NCBI RefSeq assembly: GCF_040802235.1
Contig: NC_133157.1
Span: forward strand, 37,104,501-37,168,500
Direction of reading: 5' to 3'
DNA: 64,000 nucleotides
DNA from: Manis javanica
Lineage: Eukaryota; Chordata; Mammalia; Pholidota; Manidae
A model generated the notes under the pieces. It did not search any database and had not been told where the DNA came from. It was given only the letters and a program-made list of their open reading frames with translations. Of this stretch, positions 35,461-61,399 are shown piece by piece (the stretch's first letter is position 1; each line of letters opens with the position of its first letter). The position numbers and the translations under genes were made by a program.

Positions 35461-38400
35461 TCCTTTCACTCCAAAGGTGTATATTGCTTAGGCTCCTTTC
35501 GAAGCAAGAAATAGCATTCTACAAGCTACTCTAAGGAAAGAAGGGTTATTAAAGGATAAAAGTCAGCTAAAAGAAGAAGACAGAAGCTCAGAAATCTAAA
35601 AATAGGAACAATGGTGCAGGCCTTTAGGAACCTGGAAGTGGAGGTTCTCTAAGCTCAGAGGTTACTCCAGCATCCTCAACAAAACAGTGGAGTTTAAGGT
35701 TACCCATTACAGAATCCCTTCATTAACACCACTCAGCATAATTCAAGTGTTTCTATTCCATGCTCACCTTATATATACTCACTGGCTTTCTCTTCTCTCA
35801 GTTCAATACCTTTTTACACTTTCTGCTAAAGCTGCCTTACATGTCTGTCTTTCTTACCTCATTACGCCCACCCCACCCACACACATGTTAGACTTTTCAG
35901 TTGCTCCCACTCCTAAGTGCCTGATCTCTCCACATTTTCAAGCTGAGACAGAGAAACACATACTGGCTCAACTCATCTTTTTGAACCAGTTGACACTGCA
36001 GAATACCAATTAGGCTATAGTTTATCTTCTTTTGGGTCCAGTATCTACTTCTAGTCCAATCAGTTCAAACTAGGATGGAGATTGGAGTCACATGGTATGA
36101 AACATAGTCATCTACAGTTGTCCTTTTAGGTGATGCTGTGGGTGAGGCTGTTTCCTTGGAAGGCGCTTCATGTGCATGTGCAGCTCAGGTCTTGTCCATT
36201 GTCATGTCAGGCTAGAGCTATTCTCTGTGCCCCAAATCAGTCCCATTTCATTACCTGCTTAGGAAGGCATCTTTTCCCTCTGCTTCCCTCTAATCTTATA
36301 AGCCTAGAACTGGCAAGTCCACTGAGGACAGCATCTGTAGCTATTGATTTGGACATTGGTCAAAGAAGGAAGGGAAGGGACAGGAGTCAACATAAATGAG
36401 TTTTTACAAGCTTGGAATTTCACTCACTGTAAGATCTAAGTGGGGCCCTTCAGTTCCTGCTCTCTGCTTTCTTGTCTGTGTGATGGGACCCTTTAGTGCC
36501 TCCTACCAGCCTCATAGACAAGACCACGCAGATACAGGTGGTGTCCACCCATCAATCATTCCACAAACTCCATCTTCTCTTTCTTGCCAGATGATCTGCA
36601 ACTGTGTTTAGATGCTCAGGAAAGCAGTCCCTTTACAGCCCTAGGGGGCACATGCACATATTCAGGCCACCATGGTAATTCTACTCTCTTTGCCAGGATG
36701 GTTTCAATTTGAGAATGGACATATGATGCCACTTTGGCCAGTGTATCAACTGAATGGGGAGGGGTTTCTGGGAAAGGTTTTTGGCCCTGATAAAAACTAA
36801 TCCATGTGGGGAAACTCCCCTTTTGACTTAGGACCAGAGTCACATTGCAATCTCTGAAGGGAACAGTTTTGCTTTTTGTTACAGGAAAGCACATGTTGCT
36901 CTAAATTGGAATATGTGGCTTTCATTTATGCAGGTATACAAAAAAATCAACTCTTGTTTGGTATACAAAAAAGATGAAGGTCTGTCATCAGGGATGATGA
37001 AGGGATTCCTGCCCTAGGGTTGGAGGTGGGAATTAAAATGAACAAAATTGAAACCACCAAGTCATGTCCTGCCATGAGCAGGTAGAATGGTGTAATTAAT
37101 TTTTTCTATACTTTGCCTATTGTCATGTTAGATGAAATTGGTCCAGTTTAATAGGAAGGGGTAAACCTGTGCCCCATTTTGTTACTCAAATACTGACCCG
37201 ACCTTATACTTCCTTTGCCCATGAGACCTAGGATATCTCTCCTTTACCTACACCTCTCCTATTTAGAAACCAGACACTGGGAAGCTGGCTTACATGGCAG
37301 CTTTTCTGTGGTCAGTCTGCCCTCTGCTGGATTAATGGAGGTAGATGTTGGAGACATGGATTTAAGGGAAGGGCCAGCTTTCCGGAAAGGAGACGTGATC
37401 AGTAGATCGGATTCCCTTGGGGTCACTCTAGGCCATTTGTTCAGTCCTAGAGATCAAATCAATGAGGTGGTGACCCAGCCTCTGAGTGTGAGGTGGTGGT
37501 GGGAAGCTTCCTAAGGAATACAACCCCCTAGTTTAGAGGTTAGAAGTTCTCTGTATGGTGTGTCTTGTTTGAGTTTATCTATATACAGATGGACAGATGC
37601 AAGAGACCTCATTTGTCTAGTGCTAAAAATAAAATTTCCTAGGCAAATTGATCTTTAACAATTGCCAAAGTTTATCAACTAACTAATAAGGGATCAGTCA
37701 AGGTAACAAAAGCTGACCCTTTGGGTATGGAAAGGAAATGGAAATTGACAGATTATATAGTTGGGATACAGAAGATTTATATGTAACAGCTAGTTTAGGT
37801 GGAAAAAAAACTTTCCTAACTAGGAAAAGATTGCAGTTTCACTAGCATATGGTAACAAAATGTCGCATTCAAGTCCATTATTACATTTAAGGACAGTTTG
37901 CAAAGCCACAAACATTGGTTGTCAATCAGAGATTAAAAATCCAATGTATCTAAGAAGCAAAGGATGAGGATACATCTGTGGCTGCTAAAAGTTTCATTTC
38001 TCAAGAATGGTGTCTGATGATCTGGTTGATGTATGTGTATAAAGCATAGATACAGAAGCAAATAATAAGTTCTTACTTGAAACAGGCTGCTTGGTACCAG
38101 GTATTTTCTCAAGCAGCAAGCAATGTAGATAGAATTTTAGTGGTTTACTCTCCTACCCCAACCCCACGCATCTTTTTTTCTTTAGTTAAGATAAGGCAAT
38201 TTTTATTTCTCTGAAATTAGAATGATCAGAGATTGAGATTTTTCATGTATATTAATTTTTCAGATAACCAACATTCGCATCTTTAAGTACTGTAATTTTT
38301 CTTCTTGAAATTAAAAAAAATTTACTTTTTACATGCTTATAGAAAATAATTTAAATGATGCAGAAGAATGAAGAGAATAAAACTATTTGTCCAAATCCTA

Positions 38401-40038
38401 TCACCCAGTGTTGTTAGATAAATATAAATCCAGAGCCTTTATGTATACATACTATAGGAGATTAGATAGATAGTAGATAGAACAGGCTTACAATACTTTT
38501 TCTGAAAATTTTTAGGCTAGATATTTTGGAATTTGGAGTTTTTTATATTTTGGAAAGATAATATGGCATATATGCTGTATATCTTGTATCTCCCAGCAGG
38601 ATATAGGCAGTACTCCATAATCAAATATATTAACATTGCTGCATATGAATACATACTAACACTAAGACATGTCTTAAAAACTGCAAATGGCCTCACTTAA
38701 ATTCAGGGCAATTTTACTGCTAAATGACTTATAAAATACCTTTAATTTTCACAGTGTTTTAGATTTCAGAATTGCAGGTAAGGAATGTGGACCTGTGTTT
38801 TCATAATGTAGGATCATATAACACGTGTTCTTTTTTTAAGAAAAAAGTAATCAATTTAATTGTACCTGTAATAGAATAAAAAGAAACTGAAGTGAAACTG
38901 CTTCACTTTACGTGTTTCTTTGTCAAAAGAAATATTTTCTAAAATATCTTTTTAAGGTTAAAGAGAAAGAGTAAGAGAAATAATAAGAAAGTGGAGTTAT
39001 TATGTTGAAATTGGTTATGATGCAGATCTTCCTAACATGTTCTCAAGTGCTTGTAGGCTCCAGGTCCTTCAAATATTTTGTAACATTCCCTTCGGTAACC
39101 TGAAATTCATAGATAATGTTATCTACTCACACAGATAATTAAAAATAATCAGTATCTTGCTAAAATGTAGGAAACATTAAATTAATTTGTTATATAGCAA
39201 TATATATTTCCCATACTTATGGGAAATGGAGGAAGATTTGGAGAAAAAAGATGCATTTTAAATGCAAACATTTAAAAAAATGTGTATAGAGCGGCAATAA
39301 AATATTTTAAAAACTAGTCTTTGTGATTCACTGATACCCTTACATTTCATTTGTTTCTACTAATTTAATAATGTATGGTTTAAAGTCTATGAAAAGGTTT
39401 TTCAAATCTTCCTTTACACATTTGCATTTGGTGTCATTGTTTTTCCAGTAACCTTACCACTGCAGTAAAACCTTTTACAACTAAATACTTAGTTGGTGTA
39501 ATTTAGCTCTTTCCAAGAAGTGGGTATGTAAATCCTAACTAGGTCCCAGACTTGTATATTTAGACTGATTAAACTGTGTTTTGGCTTCAAAGCCTCATTT
39601 GTTTTTAAATTTTTATTTATCTATTTACCTATTATCAACTCTTCCTGCAAATGTTGGCTAGGGTTCCATTGGTTTCGAATGTATTAATCTCTCAGTCAGA
39701 TACTGCAAATTCAATCCTATCTTCAAATATAATCAACTATTTGTACCAAATGAAAGCAAAATTTTTGAACAGTGCTTCTAGCCATAAGTCGTCCTCCAGG
39801 GAGAAACTGGAGCCCTCTTCTCTGCAGCAGGCGCTATAACACCTACTTCAGACAGCTCCGCAAGCCTCCGCCCCCCCCCACCCCACGTACTCCACGCCCC
39901 TCGGTCGTACACACAGCACCCAGAGAGGGCGCCGTACGTCGAGCGGAAGTGTCGTAAGCAGCCGCCGGAGGTGTCGTTGGTGTGTTGTGCGACGGGGTCG
40001 GAGAGTGGAGAGGCGCCTGTCCCTGGGAAGAAAATACC

Positions 40039-53789
<13,751 letters not shown>

Positions 53790-53849
53790 TGAACTGCTTG
53801 TACCAATAGCTGTGCCATGCCAGTCTAATCTTCCCTAGGAGAGTCAGTA

Positions 53850-54175
53850 TAGGTTAGTAGTTAAGAGCATAAGCTCTAGAGTCAGTTAGAATTAGGGTGA
53901 CCATAGAATTTATCTTTCTATCTGTGATAGCTTGGGGGGCACTGTTGATCATTGTGCCAGGACACTGCCCAGGAAAACAGGAACAAATATTTACCCTTGT
54001 TTTAGAATCCAAGCTCTCTCACTTGCATCTGTGTGGTCTTGGGCACATTATCTAACTTTTCTGATCCCATTTACTTATGGTGGTAGTATAGTAAAGATTA
54101 AATGAGATAATGCACTTAAAGCATTTCCTATTATTACCTAGTACCTTGTTAAAACTCAGTGAATGGTAACTGTTG
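53850..54175 (+). repeat. MIR SINE with internal interruption
   Basis: Sense MIR 5' part AAGAGCATAAGCTCTAGAGT stops after about 53890, about 115 bp of other sequence follows, and the MIR resumes with CCAAGCTCTCTCACTTGCAT and GGTCTTGGGCACATTATCTA. The interrupting segment is unassigned. Confidence 0.7.
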
Positions 54176-56206
54176 GTGGTGATTTTTTTTTAAATTAGTA
54201 GTAGTATAGTTCACTAGTGTCATTATAAAGCAGAGAGTTGGGAGAGGCTCTGGGAGCCAATTGCTTTTGATACAGATCTTATCACTGCCTATGTCATACC
54301 TTGCCCTTGAAGAGTATATGGTGCTTTCTCCAATTCTTAAACCATTTTGGAATTTGCAAGGTAATTTGGCTTGCTTCTTTTGACTTCCTCATCCCCACCT
54401 TATATAATTAGGTTTCACTTTCTCTGTTCTTCTTGGTTGTGACTGATCCATTCACTTTAAACTTCTGAACTCAACTAACATTTATTTTCTGTCGTTATCT
54501 TCTTCAATATTTGTCTTTTGGGTATGTACTTTTTAATTTCTTGTTATTGTTACTTTACTGGAGTTTCTAGAGAGAGTGGAAATAACTCATTTTGTTTCTC
54601 TATATTTAATTGGTTAGATATGAGGAGTGAGTGAATCTTCGGCTCTGGTTGCTTGTTTAGGTTTCTTGATGACTTAGTAAAGAATCCAAGAAGAAGAGGG
54701 GGGAGGAAAAAGAATACAAGAAGAGGAGTAGATTTGTTGGGATGGAGGTAGAGACTGGGTTGGATAGATGATCAGTTTTGGATGTACGAATTTTGAAGTT
54801 CCTTTGGGACATACAGTGGAGATATCCAGTATAGGTACTAGGATTTGTGAATCTGAACCTCAGCCTTGCAGTTTTGGCTAGAGCTACAGATTGGGAAATT
54901 GCAGCAGTGGTTCAAGCCATACATGTAAATATGATTACCCAGGGAAAGCATGTAGAATAAGAAAAGTAAAAACTTGAGAAGGAAGCCATAGGCAACCCTT
55001 AAAGTCAACAGGGTAAACAGAGAAAGGAAAAGCCAGAGAGATGATACAAAGGGGACCCAAGAGAAAAGGGGTAGAAAATCTGAGAGGAGTTTAAGAAGAC
55101 AAGTCTTCAGGGTTGAGAGCAACAGAGAATGTGAGGAAGTTTATCAAAAAACAGTCAGTCTGTTTTTGGCCATTGGGATAGCTGAGAGGCATTTCCATTG
55201 GAAAGGTGGGGACAGAAGGTATGTTGCAGCAAGCTGGGAGTGATTTAACTCAGAAGTGAAGACAGTGTAGATAGCTCATGACGCTTGGTTGTTAAAGGTA
55301 GAAGATGGTGAGGGAAAGGGGAGTGGGTAATGGTAACTAAAGAACAGAGAGTGAGAGAGGATTTTTTTTCTTTTGTAAATGGGAGTGATTTGAAAGTATT
55401 ACAGACTGAGGGTAAAGAGCAGCCTAGGGTATATACTGATTGGAGAGAGGTCCTGAGGAGGTACAAGTTCTCTGGTATTTGCATCAAAGAGGAAAAATAA
55501 GTAACATGAGTTTTGGAAAGAAATAAACACAGTAGCATTTAGAAATATTGAATAGTTCAACTATAATAATTATAGAAGTAATGTAAAAATTTGATAACAT
55601 TGCTAGATATAAAATATACAGAAGTTTATTGCATTCCCATATATCAGCAATAGCCAGAAAATACAGTGAAAAATAGCTCTTTTGTAGCAATAATATGCAG
55701 TATAAAAATTCTAGCACTAGCTTTTGTGGGAAATAGATAATTTCCATTTTAAAAAAGGCAAAAACCCTTCAAAACTTAAGAAATAAAAGATTTGAGTAAA
55801 TGGAGAAATACTGATTTTCCTGGATTAAGACTGAGCATTGCGGTCAGTTCTTAGGCTTAAGGCAATTATAATAAAGATCACAGGATTAGAACTATTTCAC
55901 AGAATAATTCTAGTGGTCATCTGGAAAAATTAAGTTGAAAAAATATTCCCCAAAGAAATTTTGAAAAAAAAAATGTTGAGAGCATATGAACCCTAGAAAT
56001 ATTGAAGCAGTTAGTGAAGGCTCATTGAATACCTGTTGCAACCAGTGCAACAAAAGTGTAAGAGATTGGTCTGATTATTTGTAAGAATTTTAGTACATGA
56101 TAATGGGAGGTCACAAAATCTAGGAACAGGTAAGATTTATTCAGTGTATGGTGTTGGATTCTTTAGTATGGGGGAAAAGTCAGATGAGAGCCTTCTCTCA
56201 TTTTAT

Positions 56207-59200
56207 GTTTTTTATTAAGGTTGATACACAATCTTGTGCTCAGGTTTCACATGAGCAACATTGTGGTTACTACATTACCCTCTATTATCAAATCCACACC
56301 ACAAACCCCATAACAGTCACTGTCCATCATCATAGTAAGATGCTATAGAGTCACTACTTGTCTTCCTGGGCTATACTGTATTATGTGTGCAGCCCTCTAT
56401 TATGTGTGCTAATCATAATACCCCTTAATCGCCTTATCCCTCCCTTCCCACCAGCCCTCCAGAACCCCTTTCCTTTTGGTAACCGCTAGTCCATACTTGG
56501 GTTCTGTGAGTCTGCTGCTGTTTTGTTCCTTCAGTTTTTGCTTTGTTCTTATACTCCACAGATGAGTGAAATCATTTGGTATTTGTCTTTATCCCCCTGG
56601 CTTATTTCACTGAACATAATACCCTTTAGCTCCATCCATGTTGTTGCAAATGGTAGGATTTGTTTTCTTCTTATGGCTGAATAATATTCCATTGTGTATT
56701 TGTACCACATCTTTATCCATTAATCTACTGATGGACACTTAGGTTGCTTCCATATCTTGGCTATTGTAAATAGTGCTGTGATAAATATACAGGTGCATGT
56801 GTCTTTTTGAATCTGTGATCTTGTTTCCTTTGGATAAATTCGTAGGAGTGGAATTCCTGGGTCAAATGGTATTTCTATTTGTAGTTTCTTGGGGAACCTT
56901 CATATTGCTTTCCACAATGGTTGAATTAATTTACAGTCCCCTTAACAGTGTAGGAGGGTTCCCCTTTCTCTGCATCCCTGCCAGCATTTTTGTTCCTTGT
57001 CTCTTGGATGTTGGCCATCTTAACTGGTGTGAGGTGATATCTCATTGTGGTTTTAATTTGCATTTCCCTGATGATTAACGATGTGGAGCATCTTTTTATG
57101 TGCCTGTTGGCCATCTGAATTTCTTCTTTGGGGAAGTGTCTCTTCAGATCCTCTACCCATATTTTGATGGGGTTATTTGCTTTTTGGGTGTGAGGTGTGT
57201 TAGCTTTTTATATATTTTGGATGTTAACCCCTTATAGGATATGTCATTTATGAATATATTCTCCCGTAATGTAGGATGTCTTTTTGTTCTACTGATGGTG
57301 TCCTTTCCTGTACAGAAGCTTTTGAGTTTGATGTAGTCCCATTTGTTCATTTTTGCTTTTGTTTCCTTTGCCTGAGGAGATGTGTTCAGGAAAAAGTTGC
57401 TCATGTTAGTGGTCAAGAGATTTTTACCTATGTTTTCTTCTATGAGTTTTATAGTTTTGTGACTTACATTCAGGTCTTTTAAACATTTCGAGTTAACTTT
57501 TGTGTATGGAGTTAGACAATAATCCAGTTTCATTCTCTTACATGTAGCTGTCTGGTTTTGCCAACATCTGTTCTTGAAGAGGCTGTTATTTCCCCATTGT
57601 AAATCCTTGGCTCCTTTATCATATATTAATTGACCATATATGGTTGGGTTTATATCTGGACTCTCTATTCTGTTCCATTAATCTATGGGTCTGTTTTTGT
57701 GCCAGTACCAAATTGTCTTGATAACTGTGGCTTTGTAGTAGAGCTTGAAGTTGGGGAGCATAATCGCCCCAGCTTTATTCTTCCTTCTCAGGACTTACTG
57801 TGGCTATTCAGGGTCTTTTGTGGTTCCATATGAATTTTAGAACTCTGCTTTAGTTTGTTGAAGAATGTCATTTGTATTTTGATAGTGATTGCATTGAATC
57901 TGTAGATTGCTTTAGGTAGGATGGCCATTTTGACAATATTAATTCTTACTATCCATAAGCATGGGATGTATTTCCATTTCTTAGTATCTTCTTTAATTTC
58001 TCTCATAAGTATCTTGTAGTTTTCAGGATATAGGTCTTTCACTTCCTTGGTTAGGTTTATTCCTAGGTATTTTATTCTTTTTGATGCAATTGTGAATGGA
58101 ATTGTTTTCTAGATTTCTCTTTCTGCTTGTTCATCAGTAGTATGTAGGAATGCAACAGATTTCTGTGTATTAATTTTGTATCCTGCAACTTTGCTGAATT
58201 CAGTTATTCTAGTAATTTTGGGGTGGATTCTTTAGGGTTTTCTATGTACAGTATCATGTCATCTGCAAACAGTGACAGTTTGACTTTTTCCTTACCCATC
58301 TGGATGCCTTTCATTTCTTTGTGTTGTCTGATTGCCATGGCTAGGTACTGTGTTGAGTAAAAGTGGGGAGAGTGGGCATCCTTGTCTTGTTCCTGATCTT
58401 AGAGGAAAAGCTTTCAGCTTTTCACTGTTAAGTATGATATCGGCTGTGGATTTGTTGCATATGGCTTTTATTATGTTGAGGTACTTGCCGTCTGTACCCA
58501 ATTTGTTGAGTATTTATCATAAATGAGTGTTGAATTTGGTCAAATGCTTTTTCAGCGTTCGTGGAGATGATATGTGATTTTTGTCTTTCTTTTTGTTGAT
58601 GTAGTGGATGATGTTGATAGGTATTCAAATATTGTACCATCCTTGTATCCCTGGAATAAATCCCACTCGATCATGATGGATGATCTTTTCAATGTATTTT
58701 TGAATTCGGTTTGCTAATGTTTTGTTGGGTATTTTTGCATGTATGTTCATCAGGGATATTAGTCTGTAATTTTCATTTTTTTGTGGTTTCTTTGCTTGGT
58801 TTTGGTATTAGAGTGATGCTGGCTTCATAGAATTAGTTTGGAAGTATTCCCTCCTTTTCTGCTTTTTGGAAAACTTTAAGGAGGATGGGTATTAGGTCTT
58901 CTCTAAATTTCTGATAAAATTCAGCAGTGAAGTTATCTTGTCTGGGAGTTTTGTTCTTGGGTAGTTTTTTTGATTACCAATTCAATTTCATTGCTTGTAA
59001 TTTGTCTGTTCAGATTTTCTATTTCTTCCTGGGTCAGTCATGGAAAGTTGTATTTTTCTACAAAGCTGTCCATTTCTTCTAAATTACAACTTGTTGTCAT
59101 GTATTTTTCATAGTATTCTTTAATAATTTGTATTTCAGTGGTGTCTGTAGTGATTTTTCCTTTCTTATTTCTGATTCTGTTTCTGTGTAGATTCTCTTTT

Positions 59201-61399
59201 TTTCTTGATAAGTCTGGCTAGGGGTTTATCTATTTTGTTTATTTTCTTGAAGAACCAGCTCTTGGTTTCATTTATTCTTTCTATTGTTTTATTCTTCTCG
59301 ATTTTATTTATTTCTCCTCTGATCTTTATTATATCTCTCCTTCTACTGACTTTGGGCCTCATTTGTTCTTCTTTTTCCAGTTTTAATAATTGTGAATTTA
59401 GACAATTCATTCAGGATTGTTCTTCCTTTAAATAGGCCTGGATTGCTATATACTTTCCTCTTAGAACTGCCTTTGCTGCATCCCACAGAAGTTGTGGCGT
59501 TGTGCTGTTGTTTTCATTTGTCTCCATATATTTCTTGATCTGTTTTAATTTGGTCATTGATCCATTGATTATTTAGGAGCATGTTGTTAAGCCTCAATGT
59601 GTTTGTGAGCCTTTTTGTTTTCTTTGTACAATTTATTTCTAGTTTTATACCTTTGTGATCTGAGAAGTTGGTTGATACAATATCAATCTTTGAATTTACT
59701 GAGGTTCTTTTTGTGGCCTAGTATGTGTTCTATTGTGGAAAATGTTCCATGTGCACTTGAGAAGAATGTGTATCCTGCTGCTTTTGTGTGGATGTTGGTT
59801 CTGTAGATGTTGGTTAGGTCCATCTGTTCTAATGTGTTGTTCAGTGCCTCTATCTCCTTGTTTATTTTCTGTCTGGTTGATCTGTCCTTTGGAGTGAGTG
59901 GTGTGTTGAAGTCTCCTAAAATGAACACAGTGCATTCTATTTCCCCCTTTAATTCTGTTAGTATTTGTTTCACATATGTAGGTGCTCCTTTGTTGGGTGC
60001 ATAGATTTTTAATAATGTTATATCCTCTTGTTGCACTGACCTCTTTATCATTATGTAGTGTTCTTCTTTGTCTCTTGTTACTTTCTTTGTTTTGAAGTAT
60101 ATTTTATCTGATACAAGTACTGCAACTCCTGCTTTTTCTCTCCCTTTTAGTTGCGTGAAGTATCTTTTTCCATCTCTTTACTTTTAGTCTGTGTATGTCT
60201 TTGGGTTTGAAGTGAGTCTCTTTTAGGCAGCATATAGACGGGTCTTGTTTTCTTATCCATGCAGTGACTCTGTGTCTTTTGATTGGTGCATTCAGTGCAT
60301 TTACATTTAGGGTGATTGTAAATAGATATGTAGTTATTGCTATTGCAGGCTTTGGATTCGTGGTTACCAAAGGTTCAAGGGCAGTTTCTTTACTATCTAA
60401 CAGTCTTAACTTATGTTGCTTATTACTCTATTATAGACACAACATGAAGATTCTTATTTTTTTTCTCCCTTCTTTTTGTTCCTCCTGCACTCTTTATATG
60501 TTAGGTGTCATATTCTGTGCCCTTTGTCTATCACTTGACTGCCTTTGTGAGTAGTTGATTTAATTTTGCATTTGCTTAGTAATTAATTGGTCTACTTCCT
60601 TTGCTGTGGTTTTATTTTCTGTGGTGACAGCTGTTTAGCCTTAGGTGCACTTCTATCTATAGGAGTCCCTCCGAAACCCACTGTAGAGACAGTTTGTGGA
60701 AGGTAAATTCCCTCAACTTTTGCTTATCTGAAAATTGTTTAATTTTGAATGATAATCTTACCAGATAGAGTATTCTTGGTTTGAGGCCCTTTTGTTTCAT
60801 TGCATTGACTATATCATGCCACTCCCTTCTGACTTGTATTGTTTATGCTGAGAAGTCTGATGGTAGCCTGGTGGGTTTCCTTTGTTGGTGATCTTTTCTC
60901 TCTGGCTGCTTTTAATGCTGTCTCCTTGTCCTTGATCTTTGCCATTTTAATTATTGTATGTCTTGTTGTTGTGTTCCTTGGGTTCCTTGTGTTGGGACAT
61001 CTGTGGACTTCCATGGCCTGAGAGACTATTTCCTTCTCCAATTGGGAAAGTTTTCAGCAATTATTTCTTCAAAGACACTTTCTACCCCTTTTTCTCTTTC
61101 TTCTGGTTCCCCTATAATGTGAATATTGTTCTGTTTGTATTGGTCACACAGTTCTCTTAATATTCTTTCATTCCTAGACATGTTTTTTTTCTCTCTGTGC
61201 CTCAGCTTCATTGTATTTCTGTTCTCCAATTTCTATTCCATTTCCCGTCTCTTCTACCTCATCTAATCTGCTTTTAAATCCCTCCATTGTATGTTTCATT
61301 TCAGCTACTTTGTTTTTCAAGGTGTCTGTCTCCCTCCTGAATTAGCTCTTGAGTATTTTTCTGTAGCTCCATTAGTATGCTTATGGCTTTAATTTTTAA
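56207..61399 (-). mobile_element. Older L1 copy, 3' UTR to ORF1, antisense, decayed
   Basis: In reverse order along + it shows a 3' UTR (56207 to about 56570), ORF2 (about 56570-60370) and part of ORF1 (about 60814-61399). Both ORFs have many stops and frame changes. Recognisable pieces include TRQGCPLSP (58292-58501 frame), FILGDFNTPLTP (59683-60051) and the ORF1 C-terminal piece at 60814-61041. Its 3' end (TTTCACATGAGCAACATTGT) differs from that of the L1 at 46803. It is interrupted in ORF1 by the next L1. Confidence 0.88.

Larger units (their letters stand above)
22601..39860. other. Intergenic region between B4GALT1 and SMU1
   Basis: About 17 kb with no gene that I can support. The longest open frames (for example 24060-24548 and 28064-28600 on the - strand) lack recognisable domains and sit in GC-rich unique DNA. 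Repeats are listed separately. I recognised nothing in 28990-30850, 31950-32880, 33180-34050, 34150-35200 and 35470-39840; the last part is increasingly A/T-rich toward 39.7 kb. Confidence 0.75.

Noticed and set aside
36931-36972. Repeated GGTATACAAAAAA motif as a target-site duplication
   Set aside because: The two copies are only about 28 bp apart, with no mobile-element sequence between them; a local duplication is simpler.
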